Assembly (NCBI GenBank): GCA_017427415.1 | Contig: JAFRSU010000065.1 | Span: 19,205 to 83,204 of the forward strand | Source: Lachnospiraceae bacterium | GTDB lineage: Bacteria > Bacillota > Clostridia > Lachnospirales > Lachnospiraceae | Length of the DNA: 64,000 bases | Direction: 5' to 3' | Part shown: one piece after another, positions 1 to 9,500 of the stretch | Layout of the letters: each line of letters starts with the position of its first letter | How positions within the stretch are numbered: the first letter of the stretch is position 1 | Translations under genes and position numbers: made by a program | The notes under the pieces: generated by a model | The model's input: the letters and a program-made list of their open reading frames with translations, nothing else | Told to the model about the DNA's origin: nothing | Databases searched by the model: none

Positions 1-606
1 AGATCCCATGTCTTTAAACATGTTAGCAAACTGAGGAACTACGGCAGTTGACATAACAATCAAAACGACCAATGCAACTACAATTACGGCTATAGGATAT
101 ATCATAGCCTTCTTGATGATACCAGCCAGTTTTGCACTCTTCTCGAACTGTGTACCCATACGGGATACAGCCTCTTCAAGTGAACCGGATACTTCGCCGG
201 CTTCTACCATGTGTACAAACATCTCAGGAAATACCTTAGGATGCTTCGACATGGAGACCGCCAATGTATCACCTTGCTGTACTGACTCTGAGGTTTTTCT
301 CAGTGCCTTGACCAGTGTCTTATTCTGTGTCTGGTCTGCCAGCATGTTCAATGCTTCTACTACAGTAACACCTGCATTGAGAATGGAAGTGAACTGTCTA
401 CAGAAAACTGATAGGTCTCTCTTTGTTACCTTTTTTTCTCCACCGATATTCAAATCTTTGGAAAAGATACTCTGAGCTTTTACCGAAATAGGTGTTAACC
501 CGTTTGACTGAAGCATAAACTTCGCTGCTTCAACATTCTTTGCTTCGATATTACCCTTGGTCTGTTCACCGTTTCTGGTGACGGCTATGTAAGTATATTG
601 TCCCAC
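1..606 (-). CDS. pilC: Type IV pilus inner-membrane platform protein PilC (partial)
   Basis: The minus-strand frame opens with GTG at 606, preceded by AAGGAGA at good spacing, and runs off the window edge, so only about 202 N-terminal residues are present. It begins VGQYTYIAVTRNGEQ and contains the usual T2SF block (CRQFTSILNAGV, then a helical stretch and GEVSGSLEEA), followed by the first membrane segment (AVIVVVALVVLIV). PilC/GspF proteins sit in the inner membrane and connect the PilB and PilT motors to the growing pilus. The gene is third in the order pilB-pilT-pilC, all on the minus strand, as in other Clostridia. The C-terminal half, including the second F domain, lies outside the window. 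Confidence 0.92.
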   Translation of the reverse strand, partial: MGQYTYIAVTRNGEQTKGNIEAKNVEAAKFMLQSNGLTPISVKAQSIFSKDLNIGGEKKVTKRDLSVFCRQFTSILNAGVTVVEALNMLADQTQNKTLVKALRKTSESVQQGDTLAVSMSKHPKVFPEMFVHMVEAGEVSGSLEEAVSRMGTQFEKSAKLAGIIKKAMIYPIAVIVVALVVLIVMSTAVVPQFANMFKDMGS

Positions 607-732
607 GGCTTATCTCCTTCAGTGATTATAATATATCACATGTTTTTTAGTTTGTCAACACTTTTGTTAAAAATTTATTCATAATTTGTTCATGAACTTT
701 TTTGACATGGATATTCAAAATTTTGATGTATT

Positions 733-1794
733 TTAGAAAGCAATCCTCTGAGCTAACTGACTCGCATCCTGTGCAAAACTGAGTGCTGTCTCTCTGTCGA
801 TGAAGTGCTGGTTGTACAGATCGTATAAGTCATCGTCCAGAGTCTTCATACCCATCTTACGTGAGGTCTGCATGGTGCCTGCTATCTGGAAGGTCTTGTT
901 CTCACGGATGAGGTTACGGATAGCCGGGGTAGCAAGCATGACTTCGAATGCTGCCTTACGTCCGTTACCGCCTATGATGGGGCACAGAGCCTGGGAGATA
1001 ACTCCTTCAAGTACCATGGCCAGCTGTGATCTGATCTGAGTCTGCTGATAAGGAGGGAATACGTCAATGATACGGTCGATGGTAGCTGCAGCACCGATGG
1101 TATGCAGGGTACTGAATACCAGGTGACCGGTTTCTGCTGCGGTGATGGCTGTAGCTATAGTATCAAGGTCACGCATCTCACCTACGAGGATTACGTCAGG
1201 GTCCTCACGCAGTGCAGATGTAAGTGCCTGTGAGAAGCTCTTGGTATCAAGTCCGATCTCACGCTGGTTTACTATACAGCGTTTGTGGGGATGCAGGTAC
1301 TCGATAGGATCCTCCAGTGTGATGACATGATACGGTGATCTGTCATTTATAACATTGATGAGGGATGCCAGTGTGGTAGACTTACCTGATCCGGTAGGTC
1401 CTGTTACCAGTACCAGTCCTCTCTTTTTAAATGTAAGGTCTACTACGGCATTAGGGATACCGAGCTGACTGGGTGAAGGTATATCCATACCGATGAGTCG
1501 GAGTACTGCCGCTACCGAGCCTCTCTGATGGAATACATTCGCTCTGTAACGTCCCTCGCCCATGATGGCGTATGAGAAGTCGAGCTCGCCCTGCTCTTCG
1601 AAACGCTGTACGAGCTGCGGCGGTATGATGGAGTAGCCGAGCTCTGCAGTATCCGCAGGGGTAAGTATGGGGCATCCTTCGATATCAACCAGGTCACCGA
1701 ATACTCTGACCTTGGGAGGTACGCCTACCGACAAATGTAAGTCGGATGCATGCATCTGATTCGCTATTACCAGCATTTCGTTGATTGAGAGCAT
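733..1794 (-). CDS. pilT: Type IV pilus retraction ATPase PilT
   Basis: A 353-residue hexameric ATPase that powers pilus retraction (twitching, DNA uptake). It shows Walker A GPTGSGKSTT, the Asp box (VITLEDPIEY), the Walker B region (REDPDVILVGEMRD), the His box (GHLVFSTLHT) and the PilT-specific AIRNLIRE motif near the C terminus. The start was set at ATG 1794 (MLSINEML) because AAAGGAGAC lies just upstream. An in-frame extension to 1905 exists but reads through the palindromic repeat downstream of pilB and is not a plausible N terminus. It sits between pilB and pilC. Unlike PilB in this operon it has no MshEN domain. Confidence 0.96.
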   Translation of the reverse strand: MLSINEMLVIANQMHASDLHLSVGVPPKVRVFGDLVDIEGCPILTPADTAELGYSIIPPQLVQRFEEQGELDFSYAIMGEGRYRANVFHQRGSVAAVLRLIGMDIPSPSQLGIPNAVVDLTFKKRGLVLVTGPTGSGKSTTLASLINVINDRSPYHVITLEDPIEYLHPHKRCIVNQREIGLDTKSFSQALTSALREDPDVILVGEMRDLDTIATAITAAETGHLVFSTLHTIGAAATIDRIIDVFPPYQQTQIRSQLAMVLEGVISQALCPIIGGNGRKAAFEVMLATPAIRNLIRENKTFQIAGTMQTSRKMGMKTLDDDLYDLYNQHFIDRETALSFAQDASQLAQRIAF

Positions 1795-1828
1795 ATGGTA
1801 GTCTCCTTTATTTTTATAATTTAACACC

Positions 1829-1918
1829 TCATCTGGCGCTTTGCGCCAGCTTGTCTTCGCCAGACGGGCATCGCACCACTTCGTGGATGCGATCTGTCCC
1901 CTCAAGGGGAAGCCTTAT
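1829..1918. repeat. Palindromic intergenic repeat (CACCTCATC...GGGGAAGCCTTA family)
   Basis: About 90 bases with nested inverted repeats: GGCGCTTTGCGCC, GCATCGCACCACTTCGTGGATGC and CCCCTCAAGGGG. The right end, AAGCCTTA, supplies the TAA stop codon of pilB. Related copies lie at 6159-6391, 12002-12031, 13621-13646, 35711-35781 and 37333-37430. Confidence 0.8.
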
Positions 1919-3654
1919 GAGGTAGCTTCTACATCATCCACATCTTCACCTGCGTATACGATACGCTTCAGCTCATTGATGGATGTTACGGCGTTCTTTA
2001 CGTGCTTAGCGCAGGCCATCTGTAAGGTGTACATACCATCAGCCAACGCTGCGTTTTCTATCTGTTCTGTGGTACCCTTACCTGCTATGATGTTCTTTAT
2101 ACGGTTGGATATGGGCATGAGCTCGTATACACCGATACGACCTCTATATCCGTTATATCCGCACTGAGGGCAGCCCTTAGGCTCCCATACCTTTACTTCC
2201 GCCTCGCCTTCACAGCCGAGTATCTTCTTTTCTCTCTCGGTTGCTAACCTCTCCTGACGGCAGGCAGGACACAGACGTCGTACAAGTCGCTGTGCGATTA
2301 CGCCTACTACAGAGTCGGCGATGAGGTAGTACTCCAGTCCCATGTCGGCGAGACGTGTGATAGATGCTGCCGATGAGTTGGTATGGAGGGTAGATACGAC
2401 CAAGTGACCGGTGATAGATGCCGTTACGGCTATGGATGCGGTCTCCTGGTCACGGATCTCACCGATCATGATGATATCCGGGTCCTGACGCAGTATTGAT
2501 CTAAGCGCTGATGCGAAGGTAAGTCCGGCTTTGACATTGGTCTGTACCTGGTTGATACCTTCGATGTTCGCCTCGACAGGGTCCTCTACAGTGATGATAT
2601 TTACATCTTCTTTATTAAGTTCTGATAACGCTGTGTACAGTGTGGTAGATTTACCGGAACCGGTAGGTCCGGTTACCAGTATGATACCGTTCGGGTTGGA
2701 GAATATCCTGTCGAATGTACCAAGCTCCTGCTCATCAAATCCGAGATTTCTCTTATCTCGGCTAAGAGCCTTCTTCTGAGTAAGACGCATAACGGTTTTT
2801 TCGCCGTATACGGTAGGAAGCATAGATACACGGATATCATACTCTACTTTATCTACTACGGATGTGATACGACCGTCCTGAGGTTTACGTTTTTCCGAGA
2901 TATCCATACCGCCTATGATCTTGATACGGGTATTGATAGCGGATAACATGTTGATCTTGTAATCACCTGAGTTCTTAAGCACACCGTCGATACGGTAACG
3001 GACTCTGATGTGTGTCTCAAACGGCTCGATATGGATATCGGATGCCCTCTGACGTGCTGCCTGCTCGATGATACGGTTTACAAGGATAACTACGGGTGAG
3101 TTCTCGACTGCGGCGTTCGCCTCGGTCATGTCCTCGTCCTTGTACTGCTCCTCTTCCTCCGCACGCTCTTTTGCGAACATCTCTGCCACTGCCTGGTTCT
3201 CTAAGTTACCGAAGTACTTATCGATAGCTGCCAAGATATCGGTCGTGGTAGCGATACAGGGTGATATCTGCATACCGGTGAGCAGTGTCAGGTCATCTAT
3301 AACTTTGATATCCATGGGGTCTGCCATGGCTACCTTCAGGTATCTTGAGTCGTATTCGTCAAAATCGAATGGAATGACAAGGCTCTTCTTTAATATGGTA
3401 TGATCCTTTATAAGATTCAGGATGCTTTCTCTGATATTTACACGGTTGGGGTCTACGAGCTCAAGTCCGAGCTGACGTGACAGCGCCGTAGCTATCTGTC
3501 TCTCTGATGCGAAGCCGAGTTCTACGAGAGTTTCGCCGAGTTTGTGTTTTGTCTCCTGCTGCTTGGTCAGTGCCTGGTTCAGTTGGTCGAGGGTGATGAT
3601 GCCCTCATCCATCATAACGTCACCGAGCCTGACTTTTTTGTTCATAAATGCCAT
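1915..3654 (-). CDS. pilB: Type IV pilus extension ATPase PilB with N-terminal c-di-GMP-binding MshEN domain
   Basis: A 579-residue GspE/PilB ATPase that drives pilus assembly. Residues 9-32 (RLGDVMMDEG...LTKQ) and 38-61 (KLGETLVELG...LSRQ) are two 24-residue MshEN motifs separated by a 5-residue linker, the arrangement known to bind c-di-GMP in MshE and clostridial PilB. The first motif keeps the leading Arg; in the second it is Lys. Then come the T2SSE domain with Walker A GPTGSGKSTT, the Asp and His boxes (EDPVEANIEG, GHLVVSTLHT) and a zinc-binding pair (CPAC ... CPQC). The start at 3654 has a modest AGGACAGGGAC site; ATG at residue 4 is an alternative. The stop codon lies inside a palindromic repeat. 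First of the three pilus genes. Confidence 0.96.
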   Translation of the reverse strand: MAFMNKKVRLGDVMMDEGIITLDQLNQALTKQQETKHKLGETLVELGFASERQIATALSRQLGLELVDPNRVNIRESILNLIKDHTILKKSLVIPFDFDEYDSRYLKVAMADPMDIKVIDDLTLLTGMQISPCIATTTDILAAIDKYFGNLENQAVAEMFAKERAEEEEQYKDEDMTEANAAVENSPVVILVNRIIEQAARQRASDIHIEPFETHIRVRYRIDGVLKNSGDYKINMLSAINTRIKIIGGMDISEKRKPQDGRITSVVDKVEYDIRVSMLPTVYGEKTVMRLTQKKALSRDKRNLGFDEQELGTFDRIFSNPNGIILVTGPTGSGKSTTLYTALSELNKEDVNIITVEDPVEANIEGINQVQTNVKAGLTFASALRSILRQDPDIIMIGEIRDQETASIAVTASITGHLVVSTLHTNSSAASITRLADMGLEYYLIADSVVGVIAQRLVRRLCPACRQERLATEREKKILGCEGEAEVKVWEPKGCPQCGYNGYRGRIGVYELMPISNRIKNIIAGKGTTEQIENAALADGMYTLQMACAKHVKNAVTSINELKRIVYAGEDVDDVEATS

Positions 3655-3685
3655 GTTAAAGTCCCTGTCCTGTGTTGTATTTGTG

Positions 3686-3741
3686 TGTCATTCTGAACGC
3701 AGTGAAGAATCTTAAGATCCTTCGCGTTGCTCAGGATGACA
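3686..3741. repeat. Hairpin repeat (TGTCATTCTGA...TCAGGATGACA)
   Basis: An inverted repeat of two 28-nt arms: the left arm TGTCATTCTGAACGCAGTGA and onward, and a right arm that reads back to TCAGGATGACA. It belongs to a second repeat family also seen at 5022-5124, 29392-29460, 43446-43482 and 58935-58963. It lies between the 408-residue gene and pilB and could fold in the operon mRNA. Confidence 0.75.
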
Positions 3742-3768
3742 ATATTGTAATCGTATGCAATATTTCTA

Positions 3769-4995
3769 TTACTGTGAATAACGTGAAATGTAATCACGTA
3801 CCGAGTACTGCCAGTCGCCCATGTGTACTCTTCTCCAGTTGTTGCCTGCAAGGTCTGTGTTGCCTGCTAAGTACTGGTTAAGCTCTGACTCTGTCTCAAA
3901 GTCGATGATATTGGGTGCTACGTTCTCCTTGAAGTAGTTCATCTCATAGAAGTATGCTGTATTCTCATCTACTACTTCTATGACTGTGAACTTACCAAAG
4001 TCTAAGAGTAAGCTTCCGCACTGGTGTACGGATACCGATATCTTTGATGCATATGAGAGCCAGAAATCGGCTACAGTGCTCTTGCCGAGCATCTTGGTTA
4101 TGAGGAACTGGTTGAGCCATACCGCATACCTGCTCTGGTACTGAGGTGCGAGCTCTTCCATGATCTTGTTGTACTTGTCGCTTCCCTTGGCTCCGGTGAT
4201 CGGTTCGAACAGCTCTACTAAGCTTGAATACTTTCTCAGCTGTACGGTATCCAGATTCTTCACCATATTAATAAGAAGCTTTTTCATCATGGGCTCATCA
4301 AAATCCTTAGCCATGTCGTACAGTTCTTCTTCCTTGAATCTTCTGTACTCTTCGGCGTTACAGATAACGATGAAGTATACCATGCATTCATTATATAATG
4401 CTGTATCTTTTACTACGCCTACCATTTCCAGGGCAGCGGCATAGTTGCCGTTCTGGCCTGTCTTGGCAGTTGCAAGCTTGTTGAAATGTTCTGCTATGGT
4501 GCCTGCTGCAAACTGACGCATAAGTTCTTTTGCGTCCTGTCCGCACTGTCTGCGGAGCGAATTGCAGAATGCGTCGTCCTTTTCAAGTGTTTCATACAAT
4601 GGCTTTAATGCCTGGGACTTGAAGTTCTCCTGGCAGCCTTTATATATTTCCATGACTACGTCGTCGGGCATCTTGTCCTGGCTGTTGGTAAGGATCCTTA
4701 CATATTTATTTACGTGGTCTTCCACTACAGCCGGATCAGCCTTACCTTCGTGAGCCGCTCTCATCTGAGAGAATATATAGGGTACTAAGAGGTTTTTCTC
4801 ATCGGCACTTAAGCAGTACGCGATGCCCTCCATTTCCTCTATGGGCTTTTCACCTATCTTCTCAAATATCTTAGCGCACTCGCCCAGCCCGGCCGCAGCC
4901 TCTTCAGATTTTCTCCTGATACGGTCCTCTCGCATCTGCTTTATGCTTTCCGCAGCATTGCCGAGTACCGTAGGCTGATACATTGTATATTCCAT
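3769..4995 (-). CDS. Unknown protein upstream of pilB; C-terminal part resembles the EH_Signature pattern (tentative)
   Basis: A 408-residue soluble protein with no signal peptide or membrane segment. I do not recognise the family with certainty. The N-terminal two thirds are alpha-helical and Glu/Lys rich. The C-terminal 130 residues have the spaced pattern FWLSYASKI ... LLLDFGKFTVIEV ... NTAYFYEMNYF ... RRVHMGDWQ, which by eye resembles the EH_Signature domain of Zorya ZorC; this is from memory only. Start: ATG 4995 has AAAAGGATGAG at 9-nt spacing, while GTG at 5001 is too close to that site. It follows the coiled-coil gene and precedes pilB on the same strand, so a pilus-linked role is equally possible. 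Existence of the gene is secure; function is open. Confidence 0.75.
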   Translation of the reverse strand: MEYTMYQPTVLGNAAESIKQMREDRIRRKSEEAAAGLGECAKIFEKIGEKPIEEMEGIAYCLSADEKNLLVPYIFSQMRAAHEGKADPAVVEDHVNKYVRILTNSQDKMPDDVVMEIYKGCQENFKSQALKPLYETLEKDDAFCNSLRRQCGQDAKELMRQFAAGTIAEHFNKLATAKTGQNGNYAAALEMVGVVKDTALYNECMVYFIVICNAEEYRRFKEEELYDMAKDFDEPMMKKLLINMVKNLDTVQLRKYSSLVELFEPITGAKGSDKYNKIMEELAPQYQSRYAVWLNQFLITKMLGKSTVADFWLSYASKISVSVHQCGSLLLDFGKFTVIEVVDENTAYFYEMNYFKENVAPNIIDFETESELNQYLAGNTDLAGNNWRRVHMGDWQYSVRDYISRYSQ

Positions 4996-5021
4996 GTGCA
5001 CTCATCCTTTTCTTGTAATAA

Positions 5022-5124
5022 GATTCTTCACTTCGTTCAGAATGACAAATATATATCAGAACGACTATCGTGTCATCCGGTGATAATACTCATGTCATCC
5101 TGAGCGCTAAGCGCGAAGGATCTT
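5022..5124. repeat. Two facing copies of the GTCATTCTGA repeat
   Basis: AAGATTCTTCACTTCGTTCA with AGAATGACA after it (5022-5049), and TGTCATCCTGAGCG with GCGAAGGATCTT (5093-5124), are the two half-sites of the hairpin seen at 3686-3741, here split by about 43 nt. They lie between the coiled-coil gene and the 408-residue gene. Confidence 0.65.
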
Positions 5125-5126
5125 TA

Positions 5127-6116
5127 TCAGGTAAGACCTCTTAAAGCCTTAGGCAGCCTTGCTGCAGCCTCGTTGATCTCTTCTGTGGTCTTGCCGAGTG
5201 TGGTAGCTACATCTGCCAACTGCTTGTCGAGTAACTCGAAGATGTCGTTGATGGTCTTTGCCATCATCTCCTCGAACGAAGGGAGATTTACCTTCATGTC
5301 TGCGGATACTTCGTTCAATGCTACCGTGTAGCTTGTCATGGACTTTGTATACTTGGTCATCTGTGCAAGGAGTTCCTCGGAGTTCTTGTTTACTTCCTCG
5401 TCTGCCTTTACATAGTTCTGAGCCCAGCTTGTCTGATGTCCTTCGAGTATCTTCTTCTCTTCTGCCAAGTGATCGCCTAAGCGGTTGAGTACCGTGCCGA
5501 GGTCTGACAGGTTGCTTGCCTGTGTCTCGGAGATGTTCTTCAAGCTCTTGGAGATGTCGTCGTATACGTTCTTCAAGCTGTTGATAGTGTCTGTAGTAAG
5601 TGAGTTCATGCCGTCCGATACGCCTACGGTGATGGTCTTCATAGCGTCGGATGCGTCCTTGATGGACTTCTGCATCTCTACTGATGCAAGTGATATGGTA
5701 GAACGGAGATCTTCCGTTGCTGTCTTCATATCGTCTAAGATGGCCTTCTGTGCCTGTGAGATCTCTCTCATCTCGGATAATGTGCCGGAGAAACCGTCTA
5801 CTAATGCTTTAACTGCTTCAGCACTTTCCTTCTGCATCCTTGCGCCTTCTACTGCAGAACGTGAAAGATCCTGGAATGTGCTCTGTGTTGACTCTTCAAG
5901 TCTGTCCATGAATGCCTGGGTAAGTCTGCCGATAGCATCTGCCTGAAGATCCTTTGATACTTCAAGTGACTTCTTTACGTTTGCTGCGAACACTGTAAAT
6001 ACAGGTGTTAACGCATCCTGAATGGCACGGGAGACTGTCTCCGATATGCCTGCTACTACCTGCTCTGCCATCTGCTGGTTGTTGTTTCCGCTTTTCGCGT
6101 CGTTAAAAATAGCCAT
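5127..6116 (-). CDS. Long alpha-helical coiled-coil protein of unknown function
   Basis: A 329-residue protein, almost entirely helical, with no membrane segment. Residues about 40-260 are Ser/Thr/Lys/Glu/Ala rich heptads like those in chemoreceptor or ZorA tails. The end (MMAKTINDIFELLDKQLADV, then TLGKTTEEINEAAARLPKAL) reminds me of the cytoplasmic tail of ZorA-type MotA homologs, but the MotA membrane part is absent. ATG 6116 has a strong TGGAGGAA site. A sigma-A promoter at 6464-6492 precedes it, so it probably heads the pilus operon with a leader of about 340 nt containing repeats. Possible roles are a scaffold for the pilus machine or part of a defence module. Gene call secure; function unknown. 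Confidence 0.78.
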   Translation of the reverse strand: MAIFNDAKSGNNNQQMAEQVVAGISETVSRAIQDALTPVFTVFAANVKKSLEVSKDLQADAIGRLTQAFMDRLEESTQSTFQDLSRSAVEGARMQKESAEAVKALVDGFSGTLSEMREISQAQKAILDDMKTATEDLRSTISLASVEMQKSIKDASDAMKTITVGVSDGMNSLTTDTINSLKNVYDDISKSLKNISETQASNLSDLGTVLNRLGDHLAEEKKILEGHQTSWAQNYVKADEEVNKNSEELLAQMTKYTKSMTSYTVALNEVSADMKVNLPSFEEMMAKTINDIFELLDKQLADVATTLGKTTEEINEAAARLPKALRGLT

Positions 6117-6158
6117 AATGTTCCTCCATCTATATCCTTTTTTTATGTGTATGTACTT

Positions 6159-6391
6159 TTCTTATAGGCTTCCCCTTGAGGGGACATATCGATACACGAA
6201 GTGTGTCGATGCCCTCCCTGGCGAAGGGAAGCTGTCATATGTCATAAGGTGTCAGCGAAGCTGACGGAACCTTGTGACCTTCGTAGCTGACTGATGAGGT
6301 GATACACCTCAAATCTACTTTTTTATCCGATGATTTTTCCACCTCATCCACCGCTTCGCGGTCCCCCTTCCCCTTGAGGGGAAGGCTTGAT
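6159..6391. repeat. Cluster of palindromic repeats in the leader of the pilus operon
   Basis: Three adjacent units: AGGCTTCCCCTTGAGGGG with nested GATACACGAAGTGTGTCGAT and a CCCTGGCGAAGGGAAGC end (6159-6232); ATGTCATAAGGTGTCAGCGAAGCTGACGG with GTAGCTGACTGATGAGGTG (6237-6303); and CACCTCATCCACCGCTTCGCGG...CCCCTTGAGGGGAAGGCTT (6341-6391). They fill most of the 441-base gap between the EAL gene and the coiled-coil gene. No gene is seen in the gap. Confidence 0.75.
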
Positions 6392-6463
6392 ATCTTGTCT
6401 TTGCGGATGGTCAAAACCCGTCATATAGTTCTTTATACTACATACGGGGCATACCACCCGAAT

Positions 6464-6492
6464 ATTATATTATATTTTACCAAAAATATCAA
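6464..6492 (-). promoter_or_regulatory. Sigma-A promoter of the coiled-coil/pilus operon
   Basis: On the minus strand TTGATA (6492-6487), a 17-nt spacer and TATAAT (6469-6464). Transcription would start near 6457 and give a leader of about 340 nt before ATG 6116, spanning the palindromic repeats. Confidence 0.65.
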
Positions 6493-6557
6493 GTAAATTA
6501 TTAATTTTTTGTTGCATTTTTATCAGTATAACGCCGTGTTATTCCGCGCATCACTTC

Positions 6558-9500
6558 CTACGCTTCGAACACCACACCGTTCTCGATGTATCTGGGTTTC
6601 AGCCTCTGGTGGTGACTGTCGAGTACCTCGACGGATGTGTCGCGCATGCTCGTAACACTTCCGTAATTAAGAACCATTTCTCCTTTCTGCGCTCCGAAGC
6701 TCCTAGGTATCCCGGCGAGTATCTCCACGCTCAGTCTGCTGCCGTTTATCTCGCCTTTAGCCACATCTTCACCGCTGCCGAAGCCGTTGATCTGAGTGCC
6801 TTCAGCGTATATATCGACATTTGCATCCTCAAGCTTTAGTTCCGCCTGTCCCGCCAGCGACCCGATGCCGATACCGCAGTAGGAATGCAGTGCTACCGAT
6901 ATATCGTTGCTGAGCAGGTCCGTCTTTGTGTACCCGTTCAGCGATCCTATACCTGCTGCCTTCTCACCGTCTCCGATGATATCCAGCTTTCCTCTGCAGA
7001 CTATCTCGGATTTTCCGTTGATGGAGCCAAGTGCCACCGAATCGTTTCCGTCGCTTTTCAGCCTGCAATGAGCCGTTCTTCCGATGTAGATGTCCGTATT
7101 GCCGGAATTGCTGCCCACCGCCACTGCATTTATCGCTTTAGCGCTTATATCAAAGCTGCCGTTCATAAGACGGATACGTGAATTTTCGCATCTGCCTCCG
7201 CCTATGCCGACCACTTTGTCTCCGTTTGCCACTATCCGGACGTTGCCCGTCATATCAAACACGATGTCTCCGTGCGGCTCGTTTGCATTGGAGCCCACGC
7301 CGAAGCTTAGGTTCCTGCTTGTGATGATATGCAGGTTGCCGTCACCGCCGACTGCCAGTCTGGAGCCTGCCGGTACATATATACCGTCCTTGTTGAGCGT
7401 GCACTCTCCTATGATGCTGAGTGCCGTCTCCGAATCCCTGCCCAGCTGTACGGTCGTCTCGTTCACGCCTCTCAGGTTGACATTTTCGAAGGTTAAGTCC
7501 GTTTTCTTTCCGTCCATGACCTTTATTACCATATCAATGATGTTGGCCGGTTCACCCACCAGTCTTACCTTGCCGCCTAAAACGTTTACCGTGGTATATT
7601 TCTTTAATGCAAGCTCGAGGAGATTTACCGTCTCGCCTGCCTTGGCGTTGTATACCAGGTTGTCGTTGTTGAAACGCGCCGTCTTTATGCTCTCGGACAG
7701 TATCTCGTTCCTTATGTTGTTCGGGATCTGCTGCATTATCTCGGCTGAAGGATGAGCGGTGTAATAGCCCTGGATGTAATCCACGCCGTACTCTATCACC
7801 GTCTTCATCTCGTCGAAGGTCTCTACGCCTTCCGCGAGCACCTTTATGCCGTTGGCTTCCGCAAACTCGATGGTGTTCTTTACGAACATCTGCTTGTTGG
7901 CGTCGTCCTGGATGTTGCTTATCAGGTATCGGTCGATCTTTATGATGTTCGGCGTGTACCTGAGCAGGTTTACTATGTTCGAATGTCCGGTGCCGTAATC
8001 ATCGACTGCCAGGCTTGCATAGTTGCCGTCATAGTTTATGCTCCGGAGCATGTCAAGCTCTTCGTCGGATACGGTGTCAGCCTCTGTTACCTCGAATACT
8101 ACGTTTCCTATGTGCTTTCCGTACTTTTCGATCAGTGTGTCCCTCTCTTCGCTCTTTAGGAAGTTGCCGGGGAGCAGGTTGATGAAAAGCTTTTTGTCTC
8201 CGAATTTGTCCAGGTTTTCTTCATATATCTTTAGGACATTATAAAGCGTTGCTTTTTCTATGTCGTAAAGCCTGTTGGCATTTTTCGCTATCTCGATCAC
8301 ATCTAGCGGTGCCATCGAGATACCTCCGCCGGTCCTCATGAGTGCTTCGTATGCGACTATCTTTCCGGTCGCCGCATCTACGATGGGCTGGAAATGATAC
8401 CGGAACAGGTTCCTGTCGACCAAGAGCTCGAACGTCGTAAAGTATTCGCTGTCGAAGGTTCTTCCGCGGATTACGGGGTTCGCCCTGCCCTGGCGGAGTC
8501 GTCTTAAGTACATGTCGGATACTGCCATGCGCACCAGGTTTTCCAGTGTGGAATCCCAGCCGACATCAACGGTGGCCGTACCGTAATTGACCTCTAAGAA
8601 ATACTCCTTGGTGCTTGTGCGGTTATAGTCCTGCATCAGCCTTTCAAATGACGAGAATATCTCATCGGCGTATGCACCCTCTATAATGCCGTCAACCTGG
8701 GAGTTTATCTCGTTTTCGTGCTCGATGACTATGTACTCGCCCTCGGCGAACTGCCCTATGAAGCTCGACTTTTTACATGAGCTTCTGATATTTTCCACTA
8801 CGAGCCTTACGGCCTCCTCTATCTCGTTTAAGCCGTAATTTTCGTAGATGTATGTGTATCTCGGGATGGAGAATACGCTTATGCTGAGCGGTTTTTTATG
8901 ACTTTCGGTGACCGCCGCAAAGCTTTCAAACCATCTGGTCGAGCCTTTCAGATTCGGGAGCCCCGTCATGGAGCTCACATATACTGAGTTTTCTATATTG
9001 TAGAGCATCCGCTGCTGCCTGTTCTGGTTGGCAAGGAACCTGAATACCAGGTTCAGTCCTGTGTTAAGCAGCTTGGTGTTGCTCCTTATCTCGCTTACTA
9101 CCGCGGTTTTTAACGTATAGAATCCGCAGACGAAATCTCCTATAAATATCGGGTTCAGTACCAGCATCCGGCCATCGGGCTTGGAGTCGATATAGCATCT
9201 TGCTATGTCCTTTAATGTGATCTCCTCGCCGGTGATGCAGTTGCCGCCATCCTCGCCCGTCCTGTGACCTGCTGACGGCAGGTCCTTAGATGAGATGATC
9301 TTGGTCAGCTTTAAGCTGTTAAGCCTTTCCTCTGCACTGCCTTTGGTTTTGTCCGAATGCTTCTCATCAAAGGTCTCGATGTCGAAGTTGGATTCCAAAA
9401 GCTCGGTATAGAGGAACAGCTCGCCTCCCGAAGGCATCCTTTTGGATATCTCGTCGCATATATCCGAAAGCTCCGTGATCTCAAGCATCCTGTCGAGCCA

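Noticed and set aside
1795..1905. N-terminal extension of pilT to an upstream ATG
   Set aside because: It translates the palindromic repeat; a strong ribosome site supports ATG 1794.
3642..3851. 69-codon minus-strand frame between the 408-residue gene and pilB
   Set aside because: It is mainly a reading of the GTCATTCTGA hairpin repeat, has no ribosome site and overlaps two genes.
3769..6116. A complete Zorya defence system
   Set aside because: No MotA-like membrane protein, OmpA-like protein or helicase is present; only weak resemblances of two proteins remain.
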